From positions 1 to 64,000 of the forward strand of contig NZ_LYBV02000031.1 in NCBI RefSeq assembly GCF_001660705.2: DNA of 64,000 nucleotides. Direction: 5' to 3'. The stretch's first letter is position 1. Each line of letters starts with the position of its first letter. Made by a program: the position numbers and the translations under genes. Below are positions 54,844 through 63,562 of the stretch, piece after piece. The notes beneath the pieces were generated by a model. That model was not told the DNA's origin. It was given only the letters and a program-made list of their open reading frames with translations, and did no database searches. The stretch comes from Saccharicrinis aurantiacus. Its GTDB lineage: Bacteria; Bacteroidota; Bacteroidia; Bacteroidales; Marinilabiliaceae.

Positions 54844-55825
54844 TTTCTCTTTTACGATTAATTATCGGAAGTACAATTAACGAAACAATACCAAGTATCA
54901 CAATCATAGCATTAAGCGAGCTCCAAACAATTAGTGCAAAAGCTCCGCCTTCAACCTTGGCAACGCCATACATTTGCAGACTAGCAATTACCATAAAATG
55001 CCACGGACCCATACCACCCTGAACAGGTGCTACCATGCCCAAGCTTCCCAAAACAAAAACGGATAATCCAGCAAGTGGTGTTAAATGTGAAGTGAAATCG
55101 AAGGCATAAAAGTTTAAGTAAATCATAAAGAAATACATAACCCATATAAAAACAGAGTGGGCAATAAAACGACCTTTATTCTTAATGTTTTTAATAGCCA
55201 TGAAACCTTCTGCAAATTTACTCCAAAGGCCTTTTAATTTCTGATAAGGACTTGTTTGTGCAAACCATTTTCTGAATACTCTAAATAAAAGAACAATGGT
55301 TAAAAGGATAACATAGGTCCATATTGAAGCAAATATATTTGCAAAGCCAGATAAATCGGTATTTCTCGATAGAAAGTCAGTAACAATATTAAACTGAAGT
55401 GCTAACACCAATACCAAACAAACCAAAAGTGATATTACATCAATCAGTCGCTCTACCACAACAGTACCAACTAATTTACTCATCGATATTTTCTCGTAAC
55501 GGGCTAATACCCCACATCGAGATATCTCTCCCATTCTTGGTATCAGTAAGTTGGCAAAGTAGCCAATCATTACAGCAATAAATGTATTGGTAGTATCTGT
55601 ACGTTTGGCAATGGGTTCAATAATCATTTGCCAACGTATTGTGCGACTAATGTGACTAAGTAAACCAGCAAAAAGAGCTATTACCAACCACCACACTTTT
55701 ATGCCGCCACTTAATGCATCTTTAATCTCTTGCATATCGTAACTGCGATATACAAACCACATTAAAAAACCACCAATGGCAAAATAAATGGCAAACTTTA
55801 AAATATTTATAAGAGTCTTCTTCAA
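54830..55825 (-). CDS. Flippase-like membrane protein (LPG synthase TM / UPF0104 family)
   Basis: The 331-residue multi-pass protein has the family pattern 'HISRTIRWQMIIEPIAKR', 'GYFANLLIPRMGEISRCGVLARYE' and 'GMVAPVQGGMGPWHF', the last being the conserved P-x-x-G-G-x-G near helix 7. It is related to YbhN/AglD-type proteins associated with lipid or glycolipid transfer. It is divergent from rsmA. The downstream overlapping gene is of the same broad family but clearly diverged in sequence. Confidence 0.8.
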   Translation of the reverse strand: MKKTLINILKFAIYFAIGGFLMWFVYRSYDMQEIKDALSGGIKVWWLVIALFAGLLSHISRTIRWQMIIEPIAKRTDTTNTFIAVMIGYFANLLIPRMGEISRCGVLARYEKISMSKLVGTVVVERLIDVISLLVCLVLVLALQFNIVTDFLSRNTDLSGFANIFASIWTYVILLTIVLLFRVFRKWFAQTSPYQKLKGLWSKFAEGFMAIKNIKNKGRFIAHSVFIWVMYFFMIYLNFYAFDFTSHLTPLAGLSVFVLGSLGMVAPVQGGMGPWHFMVIASLQMYGVAKVEGGAFALIVWSSLNAMIVILGIVSLIVLPIINRKRENASA

Positions 55826-55889
55826 TTTTCTATTATCTTAAAAAGGTCAACTTCGCATCTAGTATAAAGGTAAATGTGAATTTAATATT

Positions 55890-55897
55890 TACCTTTG
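55890..55897 (+). promoter_or_regulatory. Candidate -7 box for rsmA
   Basis: TACCTTTG matches TAnnTTTG, 83 bases upstream of the rsmA ATG. Confidence 0.4.
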
Positions 55898-55980
55898 CGC
55901 TGAATTTGCGGGTGCAATGTTACAAAGATATTAGCGTTTGTGCAAAATCAATTGAAGTTGTATAGGTTAAAGCGGGTTAA

Positions 55981-56760
55981 ATGAAGAATGTAAAGGCAAA
56001 AAAGCATCTTGGACAGCACTTTTTGAATGATGAAAAAATTGCACTCAACATTGTTGAAGGATTAAATTCATCTGTTAAAAAGGTGGTAGAGATTGGCCCA
56101 GGCATGGGGGTTTTAACCAAGTATCTTATTCAAAACAAGGATATTGATCTTAGTGTTATTGAAATTGACACCGAATCGGTAGCCTACTTAAACGAAAATT
56201 ACCCTCAATTAGCCGGGAAAATTATTTCAGGAGATTTTCTTAAAATGGACTTCTCAGAGTTTAATGGAGAAGCATTCAATATCATTGGTAATTTCCCCTA
56301 TAATATATCTAGCCAAATCTTTTTTAAGGTACTCGAACACCGCGATCAGGTTCCACAAATAGTCGGAATGTTACAAAAAGAGGTGGCTGAGCGTTTGGCA
56401 TCTCCTCCGGGAAGTAAAGTGTACGGAATTTTAAGCGTATTTTTGCAAGCCTATTACGATGTAGAATACCTTTTCACAGTTAACGAGGATGTATTTACTC
56501 CTCCCCCTAAAGTAAAATCTGGTGTAATCCGTGTAACTCGCAATAATGTTGACAAGCTTAATTGCGATGAAAAATTGTTTTTTAAAGTGGTAAAGGCTTC
56601 CTTTAACCAACGCCGAAAAACAATTAGCAACTCTCTTAAAGCTATTCCTTTTAATCGCGATCATATTAAAGAATTAGATTTGTTTACAAAAAGGCCTGAA
56701 CAATTGTCGGTAGAACAATTTGTTGAGTTAACTAATTTTGTAGAGAAATATAGAGTATAA
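55981..56760 (+). CDS. rsmA: 16S rRNA (adenine1518-N6/1519-N6)-dimethyltransferase RsmA
   Basis: The 259-residue KsgA-type methyltransferase modifies two adjacent adenines near the 3' end of 16S rRNA. The start '[17 protein letters not shown]' is the family signature, SAM-binding motif I is '[15 protein letters not shown]', and the catalytic motif is N-F-P-Y in '[16 protein letters not shown]'. The C-terminal helical domain has '[16 protein letters not shown]'. mgtE follows 42 bases later on the same strand. Confidence 0.96.
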   Translation: MKNVKAKKHLGQHFLNDEKIALNIVEGLNSSVKKVVEIGPGMGVLTKYLIQNKDIDLSVIEIDTESVAYLNENYPQLAGKIISGDFLKMDFSEFNGEAFNIIGNFPYNISSQIFFKVLEHRDQVPQIVGMLQKEVAERLASPPGSKVYGILSVFLQAYYDVEYLFTVNEDVFTPPPKVKSGVIRVTRNNVDKLNCDEKLFFKVVKASFNQRRKTISNSLKAIPFNRDHIKELDLFTKRPEQLSVEQFVELTNFVEKYRV

Positions 56761-56802
56761 AACCATCAGAAACCATTGGGTTTCGCTCCAAAAGAGTAAA
56801 AC

Positions 56803-58167
56803 ATGGCTAAGTTTGAATTAACCAGAGAGTATGTTACTAACATACGTAAGCTTATTGAAAATAAAGACGAGAAAGAAACCTTTGAGTTAATTCAAGATCT
56901 TTACCCCGTTGATATAGCAGAACTATTTGATGAGCTAAGCATTGAAGAAGCAAAGTTTATCTATCTCTTGGTTGATGATGAAACAGCAGCCGATGTTCTT
57001 ACCGAACTTGAAGAAGACGACCGTCGTCGCTTTTTAGCAGCTTTGCCCAGTGAGGTTATTGCCAAGCGATTCATTGAAAAAATGGACTCCGATGATGCAG
57101 CCGATGTCATTGGTGAAATGGACGACGACCGCCAGCAAGAAGTACTATCGCACATTGCCGATGTAAAATCAGCCGGTGATATTGTTGACCTACTGAACTA
57201 CGACGAAGATAGTGCCGGTGGTTTAATGGCCAAGGAGTACATTAAGGTAAAAGAAAGCTGGAGCCTTTCAACATGCCTGCGTAGTATGCGCCGCCAAGGC
57301 GAAGAAATTGATGAAGTATATTATGTATACGTTGTTGATAACGATGGCGTATTAAAAGGAACACTCTCCTTAAAACGACTTTTATTAAGTCCTGTTGATA
57401 AACTCGTAAAAGACATTTATAATCACGATGCCATATCTGTGAAAACAGAAGTACCTGCCGAAGAGGTGAGTCAGATTATGGAAAAGTATGATTTGGTGGC
57501 CCTACCTGTGGTTGATAGTATCGATCGGCTTGTGGGTCGCATCACCATCGATGATGTTGTAGACCGTATTAGAGACGAGGCCGAAAAAGATTACCAATTA
57601 GCATCCGGTATTACCGACGATGTTGAATCATCCGATAGCGTTTGGATGCATACCCGCGCACGTATGCCGTGGTTATTAATTGGTATGTTTGGTGGTATAT
57701 TAGGTTCGCGCGTTGTAGGTGGCTTCGTGGGCATTCTCGACGAACATCCACAGTTATCCTTCTTTATGGGATTAATTGCCGCAATGGGCGGAAACATAGG
57801 TATGCAATCATCAGCAATTATTGTACAATCCTTGGCAAGTGGTAACATGGGACTTGAAACTACCTGGGGCAAACTACTTAAAGAATTGGCCATTGCCTTT
57901 TTAAATGCCTCGGTATTAGCAGCCCTAATATTCACATATAATTATCTCATAGGAGCAAACATAGCACTTACTTACACTGTTTCAATTGCCATGTTCTCAG
58001 TAGTTATATTTGCCTCCTTATTCGGAACCTTTATTCCATTGGCCATGAACCGCATGAAAATTGATCCGGCCGTTGCCACAGGACCCTTTGTAACAACACT
58101 CAACGATATTATTGGCATGTTCCTATACCTTACCATAGGTACCCTATGTTTTTCAATATTTGGTTAA
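56803..58167 (+). CDS. mgtE: Magnesium transporter MgtE
   Basis: The 454-residue magnesium channel has three parts. The acidic N domain spans about residues 1-130 ('LDDRRRFLAALP'-like repeats; 'DDAADVIGEMDDDRQQEVL'). Two CBS domains (about 135-255) sense magnesium ('YVVDNDGVLKGTLSLKRLL', 'LVALPVVDSIDRLVGRITIDDV'). Five membrane helices follow, with 'GGNIGMQSSAIIVQSLASG' and 'ATGPFVTTLNDIIGMFLYL' forming the pore. The GC content and codon use of the 3' half look slightly higher than those of its neighbours. It is the last core gene before the repeat-rich right arm. Confidence 0.95.
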   Translation: MAKFELTREYVTNIRKLIENKDEKETFELIQDLYPVDIAELFDELSIEEAKFIYLLVDDETAADVLTELEEDDRRRFLAALPSEVIAKRFIEKMDSDDAADVIGEMDDDRQQEVLSHIADVKSAGDIVDLLNYDEDSAGGLMAKEYIKVKESWSLSTCLRSMRRQGEEIDEVYYVYVVDNDGVLKGTLSLKRLLLSPVDKLVKDIYNHDAISVKTEVPAEEVSQIMEKYDLVALPVVDSIDRLVGRITIDDVVDRIRDEAEKDYQLASGITDDVESSDSVWMHTRARMPWLLIGMFGGILGSRVVGGFVGILDEHPQLSFFMGLIAAMGGNIGMQSSAIIVQSLASGNMGLETTWGKLLKELAIAFLNASVLAALIFTYNYLIGANIALTYTVSIAMFSVVIFASLFGTFIPLAMNRMKIDPAVATGPFVTTLNDIIGMFLYLTIGTLCFSIFG

Positions 58168-58177
58168 TCTAATAATT

Positions 58178-58285
58178 TGGGCGTGCCCCTGTCGGGTCGG
58201 GCTTTACACTCATACTCCTCGCGCTAAAAAAGCGCTGTGGGGTAACCGTTTCAATCCCTCACGCTCCGCCCTTGAAGCTTACGGC
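58178..58285. repeat. GC-rich dispersed repeat element after mgtE
   Basis: This block of about 110 bases is far more GC-rich than the surroundings and begins 'GGGCGTGCCCCTGTCGGGTC'. It contains a small hairpin CGCGCT-aaaa-AGCGC and 'AATCCCTCACGCTCCGCCC'. It resembles the dispersed non-coding elements of Bacteroidota genomes that carry similar phrases; that statement comes from memory and needs a genome comparison. It joins directly to the 37-bp repeat. Confidence 0.5.
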
Positions 58286-58322
58286 GGGGTGTTCATAGTA
58301 CTTGGTATGTTGGTTCTGTAAA
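58286..58322 (+). repeat. 37-bp direct repeat, copy 1
   Basis: The unit starts GGGGTGTTCATAGTACTTGG and ends TGTTGGTTCTGTAAA. It matches the copy at 58897-58933 at 36 of 37 positions and lies just upstream of the HNH gene's promoter. Confidence 0.85.
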
Positions 58323-58348
58323 CTTTTCTAAATGCATCACAATAGTTT

Positions 58349-58356
58349 TATATTTG
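58349..58356 (+). promoter_or_regulatory. Candidate -7 box for the HNH gene
   Basis: TATATTTG matches TAnnTTTG. It covers the TTG at 58354 that opens the longer reading frame and lies 39 bases before the ATG at 58396, which favours the ATG as the start. Confidence 0.45.
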
Positions 58357-58395
58357 GAGTATAGAAGTGTTGACAACATAAAAACAACTAAAAAT

Positions 58396-58746
58396 ATGGC
58401 TAATAGGTGGGGAATACCAAAAGAAGTAGAAGAGTATGTTGTAAAAAGGGATTTGATATGTGTTTATTGTGGCGTTGATTTTTCTAAAAATCACGACTCA
58501 AGAAAGACAAAACCATCATGGGAACATATCGTTAATGATATTCGTATTTCAACCATAGATAATATTGCATTGTGTTGTATTTCATGTAATGCTAGTAAGG
58601 GTGCAAAGTTGCTTGTAGATTGGCTCGACGGAAAATATTGTAAAACAAAAGGTATAAATAAAGAGACGGTAGCGCAAGTGGTAAAAGATGCACTTAAGAA
58701 GCCGCCTACCCATGCTAGCCCCTCCCTCAGCGCAGCACCAAAGTAA
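58396..58746 (+). CDS. Small HNH endonuclease
   Basis: The 116-residue protein has an HNH nuclease fold: 'VKRDLICVYCGVDF' with the first Cys pair, 'KPSWEHIVND' carrying the catalytic His, 'TIDNIALCCISCNASKGAK' with Asn and the second Cys pair. It resembles phage- and island-borne HNH proteins rather than a restriction enzyme. The last dozen residues ('PTHASPSLSAAPK') are encoded by a dispersed repeat (CATGCTAGCCCC...), so the natural C-terminus was probably replaced by repeat sequence. The ATG at 58396 is chosen over a TTG at 58354 because of the promoter box. It lies between two copies of a 37-bp repeat. Confidence 0.8.
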   Translation: MANRWGIPKEVEEYVVKRDLICVYCGVDFSKNHDSRKTKPSWEHIVNDIRISTIDNIALCCISCNASKGAKLLVDWLDGKYCKTKGINKETVAQVVKDALKKPPTHASPSLSAAPK

Positions 58747-58896
58747 AAATTTGCACGTTCGGCATAGCGTCTCGCTATGTCGTATGCCATAAGGCTTCTA
58801 GCCTTTGTTTTGTACAAAACTTATATTTTTGCATTTTTATTTAGTTGGCCAGAGGCCTGAGAAGAACAACGAAGCGAGACGCTTCGCTGAGCGGGG
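58747..58896. repeat. Repeat-like block with paired inverted motifs
   Basis: No gene is seen in this block. It contains the hairpin CATAGCG-TCT-CGCTATG (about 58762-58778) and a second hairpin with GAAGCGAGACGCTTCG (about 58871-58886). The cores GCGTCTCGCT and AGCGAGACGC are exact reverse complements about 110 bases apart, so the block can also fold as one large stem-loop. It ends in eight G that lead into the second 37-bp repeat. Confidence 0.55.
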
Positions 58897-58933
58897 GGGG
58901 TGTTCATAGTATTTGGTATGTTGGTTCTGTAAA
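58897..58933 (+). repeat. 37-bp direct repeat, copy 2
   Basis: The unit is identical to 58286-58322 except for T in place of C at one position. It is positioned just upstream of the L,D-transpeptidase promoter and contributes its TTG. Confidence 0.85.
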
Positions 58934-58950
58934 TATTGTTTTTATATTTG
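58921..58950 (+). promoter_or_regulatory. Candidate promoter for the L,D-transpeptidase-like gene
   Basis: The TTG at 58921 lies inside the 37-bp repeat and TATATTTG at 58943-58950; the spacing of 19 bases fits the Bacteroidota -33/-7 pattern. The ATG is 50 bases downstream. Confidence 0.5.
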
Positions 58951-59000
58951 GTTTAGAGTCGTATGCGCTATATATGATATAATAAGTTAGAAACCATTTT

Positions 59001-59744
59001 ATGAATAAGTTAGTACTAATCTTAACAGCCTTACTTTTCTTGTCTTTGATGCCAGGAAAGTTTAAAGAAAATCAAAAGCGATATTCTAGGGTAAGAACTG
59101 CTTATGCAGAAAAGGAGGCTGGAGTAATTAAGCTTCTTACAGAAAAGTCAGTTGAAATAGAAAAGCTAGAGATTTATTTGCGAGCGTTTAAGTATGAGAA
59201 GGAGATAGAGTTATGGGCAAGAAATAAGGGAGAAAAGAAGTTTAAACTAATTAAGATCTATGATGTATGTAGAACTTCCGGGAGGCTTGGCCCTAAGCGT
59301 AAGGAAGGGGATTTTCAAATTCCAGAGGGTTTCTACCATATAGACGCATTTAATCCAGCCAGTTCATATTATCTTTCAATGCGAATTAATTATCCAAACA
59401 AATCAGATCGTATACTTGGTTATAAACAGAAATTAGGAGGTAATATTTGTATTCATGGAAATTGTGTAACTATAGGATGTTTGCCAATAACTGATAATGA
59501 AATAAAGGAATTGTATTTGTTTTGTATAGAAGCGAAAGATTGTGGCCAGAGTAACATTCCAGTTACAGTGTATCCAGCTAGACTGACAAATAATAATTAT
59601 AAAAATTTAGTTGAGAAGTATAATTCTGAGAAAGATAAAGTAAATCTATGGACAGATCTAAAAGCGGCATATGACAAGTTTAGCGAATCAAAAAGTTTAC
59701 CAACTGTGACTTTTTTACAGAGTGGGAGACATGAAATAAAATAA
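59001..59744 (+). CDS. L,D-transpeptidase-like (YkuD/YafK family) exported protein
   Basis: The 247-residue protein has a signal peptide ('KLVLILTALLFLSLMPG'), so it works in the periplasm. The catalytic motif is visible: His152 and Cys160 in 'ICIHGNCVTIGCLPITDNEI', the YafK-type arrangement H-G-x-x-x-x-x-G-C. Substrate-side residues 'EGFYHIDAFNPASSYYLSM' precede it. Such enzymes cross-link peptidoglycan or, in the YafK group, cleave the protein-peptidoglycan link. No operon partners are seen. Confidence 0.85.
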   Translation: MNKLVLILTALLFLSLMPGKFKENQKRYSRVRTAYAEKEAGVIKLLTEKSVEIEKLEIYLRAFKYEKEIELWARNKGEKKFKLIKIYDVCRTSGRLGPKRKEGDFQIPEGFYHIDAFNPASSYYLSMRINYPNKSDRILGYKQKLGGNICIHGNCVTIGCLPITDNEIKELYLFCIEAKDCGQSNIPVTVYPARLTNNNYKNLVEKYNSEKDKVNLWTDLKAAYDKFSESKSLPTVTFLQSGRHEIK

Positions 59745-60068
59745 GAATGGTTTGTAAGCAATTGGAATAATCAACCATGCTAGCCCCGCTACCGCACGTG
59801 TCCCCACGTGTGGTAAATTATAGATAAGTAAACAATAAATGAGTCGTAATTATAAGTTCCATAATCCAGTAGGAGTATAATTTGTAAGCTTTACAGTAGT
59901 AGAGTGGTTAGACGTATTTACACGTAATGAGTATACTGCAAGGTTGATCGCAGTCAGGGAAGCGTAAACGTAAAAATCTAGTTTGTTTTCCCTTTGCATT
60001 ACCATAAACCACATGAATAAGTTTCATTATACGCTTTAATGTCCATACATAGCCATATAAAAACGAAA
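59745..60068. other. Gene-free stretch with a dispersed hairpin repeat
   Basis: It contains the CATGCTAGCCCC motif (59776) and the 35-bp repeat at 59789-59823. The other 245 bases show no gene or clear structure. Confidence 0.45.
59789..59823. repeat. 35-bp hairpin repeat, copy 1 (flanks ABC locus)
   Basis: The unit begins CTACCGCACGTGTCCCCACG and ends TGTGGTAAATTATAG. ACCGCACGTG and CACGTGTGGT form a hairpin. A diverged copy lies at 63088-63122, on the other side of the ABC permease and ATPase. Confidence 0.7.
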
Positions 60069-62438
60069 TCAATTATAATTAAATACTCGAGATAGGTTAC
60101 TGTTAGCGGCTTTTAATACCTGGCCAAGAATAGTTGTCAGAACAATAAATGTGATACCTATTACAACCCAAACAAATAAGATATAAGGTATCAAAATATG
60201 ATAAGAGTACTCTTGTAGCCATCTATTCATGCTAAGATAGGCTAAAGGAATAGCCAATATGCTAGCTTTGCCAATCTGTATAATATAAGCCTTGAAGAAT
60301 ATATATATAATATCTTTTATATCTGCCCCTACTGCCTTACGTATTGCAATTTCTTTACGACGATATTCTGTTGTTGTAATAGCTATCGCATACACACCAC
60401 ATAAAGTAATTAGTAACAATACTATAGTTAATAATACAAATATTATTAAGCCAGTTTGCTCTGAATAATTAAGTTGTTCATATAATGTTCTAACAGAAAT
60501 TAGTTTTACTTGGGATAATGAATTATTATATTTGCTAAGGATAGTGTTCACTTGTTTTAATACATTATCCCTTTGGCCTGCAATAGTTCGGATATAGTAA
60601 TTGTTTGATGGGTAGTTCGATGTTATAAATATGGTGGGATAAATACGCTTGCGAAGCGAAAGTGTATGAAAATCCTTTACAACACCAACTATTCTATATT
60701 CTTCCTTATTTCTTAAGGTCATCGATATTGTAGAGCCTACAGGTTCTTTAATTCCCATTAATTTTACGGCCTCTTCGTTAAGTACTATCGCATGCTGACT
60801 TGATTCATTTAACCATTTCCCCTGAAGCATATTCACTCTAAATGTTTCAGAGAATTGACTATCAACGGTGATAAAATTAAATGAATATTTTTCTGTTGGA
60901 GATTTTCCTTTCCATTCAACATCATCAATTAGGCTAAATGGATTAATATTATGCTGAGGGGTGAAATTTGCATCTGTGATATTCTTAATCTGCGGAATTG
61001 ATCTTAACTCATTAAGAAGAGCTGTTCTTTCACTATTATTAATAAAGGGATCTAGGTTAGATAAATATAATATATCATCCTGATTAAATCCTAGATCTTT
61101 ATTGTTGATAAAATGCATTTGCATCGAAACAACTAGTGTTGATACAATAAATACAATACTAATAGATAGTTGAATGTTAACAACCATATGTTGCATTTTT
61201 GATTGTCTAACTTTATTGATCTCGACTCCTTGTTTCACAGCCAACCTACTTAGCCGATAAGCTAAGAGGAATCCAATTATTACCATAAATAATAGCATGG
61301 TTATAATGCAAATGGAAAAGATCATAATTAATTTAGATAAATCAATAACAATACTTAGATGAGTTGAAAATATTGAGGAAGTTATAATTAAAAAGAAACA
61401 GCAAAACAGTACTGCTAACAGAACAGGTATAGTAAATTCTAGTATAATATGGTATATTATTTGTCTTTTTGATGCTCCGTGAATGTGGCGTAATCGAAAA
61501 GAATGAATACGCTGATAGTAAAAATGGAAGTACAAGTTTGTGAAATTAAAAATAGCACTAAGAACCAAAAGTGCCCCAGCTATTAGGATTAGGTAGATGA
61601 ATTGTATTGTGAATGGTGCATCTTGAGTTAAATTGTGACGTATATCACAGATCGGCATCATTAATATATTAATGTTTTCATTTGCGTAGGATTGTGAGGG
61701 GAAGTTATATAGCTGTTCCTCCATGTCATGAATATCTGTGTTTGAGTGAAGCTTTACAAACATCTGTAAAAATGCATAGTCCCATATTTCATTGCCAGAT
61801 TTCTCAACAAAAGATTTCTGAAGTGCTATTTGTTCATGCGATAAAATTGCCTCAAATGATATATTGGTATTTAAAGGAGGATTTTTTATTACAGCTGTGA
61901 CTGTATAAGGAGAATCGTTTTCTAAAAGATGTGTTCCTTTTATTTGTTTTCCAATTGCATTTTCTACACTTCCAAATAGACGAATAGCTATTGCTTTAGT
62001 AATTACAATATTGTTATTTATTTGTAAAGGATTTTTAGTATCCCCACTAATAATAGTATTGGGAAATACGCTAAAGAAGGTACTATCTGTGATAAGTGTA
62101 TTTAATTTCACATGTGGTATTTCTTTAGTACTAAAGCTATTTTGGTCCGTATAGAAAACAGTTGCATTCTCTATTGAAGCAAACCGTTCAGGTAACTTTT
62201 TAGCTAAAATTCCAGATGTTAGGTTGTTTATTTTACCACTTTGTTTATCTAGTGAATAGATCTGGTAAATATTCTCTGAATAGGGGTAAAAATCATCATA
62301 AGAAGTTTCATATTTAAGCCAATAAAGTGTTGGTATAAAACATGCAAGTGCCAATGCTAAACCCAAAATACTTATGAATGAGTGGGTTTTGTATTTCCAT
62401 ATATTTGATAGGCTATGTTTCAGTATAGAAGATGTCAT
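60069..62438 (-). CDS. FtsX/MacB-type ABC transporter permease
   Basis: The 789-residue permease has the Bacteroidota layout of two FtsX units: an N-terminal helix ('HSFISILGLALALACFIPTL'), a periplasmic MacB_PCD domain ('YDDFYPYSENIYQIYSLDK'), three helices, a second periplasmic domain (about 430-640, 'VGVVKDFHTLSLRKRIYPT') and four final helices ('EYRRKEIAIRKAVGADIKDI' is the coupling helix). Members export peptides, lipoproteins or antimicrobials. The cognate ATPase upstream is broken, so this permease needs another ATPase or is inactive. The gene itself is intact. Confidence 0.88.
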   Translation of the reverse strand: MTSSILKHSLSNIWKYKTHSFISILGLALALACFIPTLYWLKYETSYDDFYPYSENIYQIYSLDKQSGKINNLTSGILAKKLPERFASIENATVFYTDQNSFSTKEIPHVKLNTLITDSTFFSVFPNTIISGDTKNPLQINNNIVITKAIAIRLFGSVENAIGKQIKGTHLLENDSPYTVTAVIKNPPLNTNISFEAILSHEQIALQKSFVEKSGNEIWDYAFLQMFVKLHSNTDIHDMEEQLYNFPSQSYANENINILMMPICDIRHNLTQDAPFTIQFIYLILIAGALLVLSAIFNFTNLYFHFYYQRIHSFRLRHIHGASKRQIIYHIILEFTIPVLLAVLFCCFFLIITSSIFSTHLSIVIDLSKLIMIFSICIITMLLFMVIIGFLLAYRLSRLAVKQGVEINKVRQSKMQHMVVNIQLSISIVFIVSTLVVSMQMHFINNKDLGFNQDDILYLSNLDPFINNSERTALLNELRSIPQIKNITDANFTPQHNINPFSLIDDVEWKGKSPTEKYSFNFITVDSQFSETFRVNMLQGKWLNESSQHAIVLNEEAVKLMGIKEPVGSTISMTLRNKEEYRIVGVVKDFHTLSLRKRIYPTIFITSNYPSNNYYIRTIAGQRDNVLKQVNTILSKYNNSLSQVKLISVRTLYEQLNYSEQTGLIIFVLLTIVLLLITLCGVYAIAITTTEYRRKEIAIRKAVGADIKDIIYIFFKAYIIQIGKASILAIPLAYLSMNRWLQEYSYHILIPYILFVWVVIGITFIVLTTILGQVLKAANSNLSRVFNYN

Positions 62439-62490
62439 AAAAGTACGTTTTATTAGTATATGATAAACGGATAATGGATTAAAGAAAAGT

Positions 62491-62709
62491 TTAATAACTC
62501 GCTACCTCTTTTCCATTAAAGTAGTATTTACCTTTTGAAAGATTATTTAGTAAACCAATAATGTTTAATAGTGTAGGTTTACCGCACCCCGTTGGACCCA
62601 TAATGGCTGAGAATTCGCTTTCTTTAAGATATAAAGATGCGTTATTTAAAGCGGTTGTTTCAACATCTTCGGTATAGAATACTTTTGACAATTGTTCTGT
62701 TTTAATCAT
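62491..62709 (-). pseudogene. Truncated MacB-type ABC ATPase with altered Walker A
   Basis: The 72-residue frame has the opening of a LolD/MacB-type ATPase ('MIKTEQLSKVFYTEDVETTA', 'LYLKESEFSAIMGP') and a Walker A written G-P-T-G-C-G-K-P-T, with Pro where the family has Ser. It then ends after 'YYFNGKEVASY', before the Q-loop, signature and Walker B. About two-thirds of the protein is missing and no continuation is found downstream; the permease gene starts 50 bases later. It cannot be functional. Confidence 0.85.
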
Positions 62710-62857
62710 GGTAGATTATTTTTTAGAGTTTGCTCTTCTTCTAACAGGTATCATGCTTAAAATGTACCAAGATTGTAATATGCTGATAATGTACATGTAA
62801 GCGTTTTTTTATGTATTTTAATGTGTCTATTTATTTAACACATGGTGTAAAAATATT

Positions 62858-62936
62858 TGACATGACCAGATGTCAGGAACATTTTAACTGCAATTAGAAA
62901 AAATGAAATAGAAATATTTGACATTGACAATGTTCA
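62858..62936. promoter_or_regulatory. Paired dyad sites upstream of the broken ABC locus
   Basis: TGACAT-GACCAG-ATGTCA (62858-62875) is a perfect 6-bp inverted repeat. Sixty-one bases on, TGACATTG-A-CAATGTTCA (62919-62936) is a nearly perfect one. Both are preceded by the same AAATATT. The shared TTTGACAT suggests two binding sites for one regulator. Confidence 0.5.
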
Positions 62937-63087
62937 CTTTAATATAAATAGGCTCTGATTTTATATTGTATTACTAATGCCGCAGTTGATTGAATATTTA
63001 CTTTTAATAATCAAATATAAATCACACTATATATTATAAAACACATCATATTGCTACTGAAATATAAAGAGCCCTATTAACCCCCCC

Positions 63088-63122
63088 CTACCGCATAAGT
63101 CCTCTCGTGTGGTAAATTATAG
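63088..63122. repeat. 35-bp hairpin repeat, copy 2 (diverged)
   Basis: The unit begins CTACCGCATAAGTCCTCTCG and ends TGTGGTAAATTATAG. It is the same length as copy 1, but its left arm is changed, weakening the hairpin. It is followed by CCCATGCTAGCG, related to the motif preceding copy 1. Confidence 0.65.
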
Positions 63123-63562
63123 TAACCCATGCTAGCGCCCATTTAAAACCGTGCAATAAGCAAGCAGTAAAGTTTAGCCTTGCATAAGATGGTTTGTAAC
63201 CCGGCTATTTAAAAGTTAAAACAATAGAGTATTGGCACCTTTCCATAAAGTATCCACAATACAAATCCTATTACTCTTATTGCATCATGGCAACAATGTA
63301 AAATTTCCCTTTAAACAACTTCAATAATAAACACCTATCAACAAGTGTATTAAACAAAAATTATTATATTAGATGTAGTAAAACTTTAACAAATCCCTTA
63401 TGAAACGTATCCAAGGCCCAATGTCCAAACTAAGCCCTCAAAACCCAAAATCCATTGTTATATTCTGTAGCAATACCATCATCAAACAAAAAACATAGTT
63501 GTATAAACTATCCTGCACATTTTACTTATCACCATAGTACTTTATACGAATCGGATTATTGA

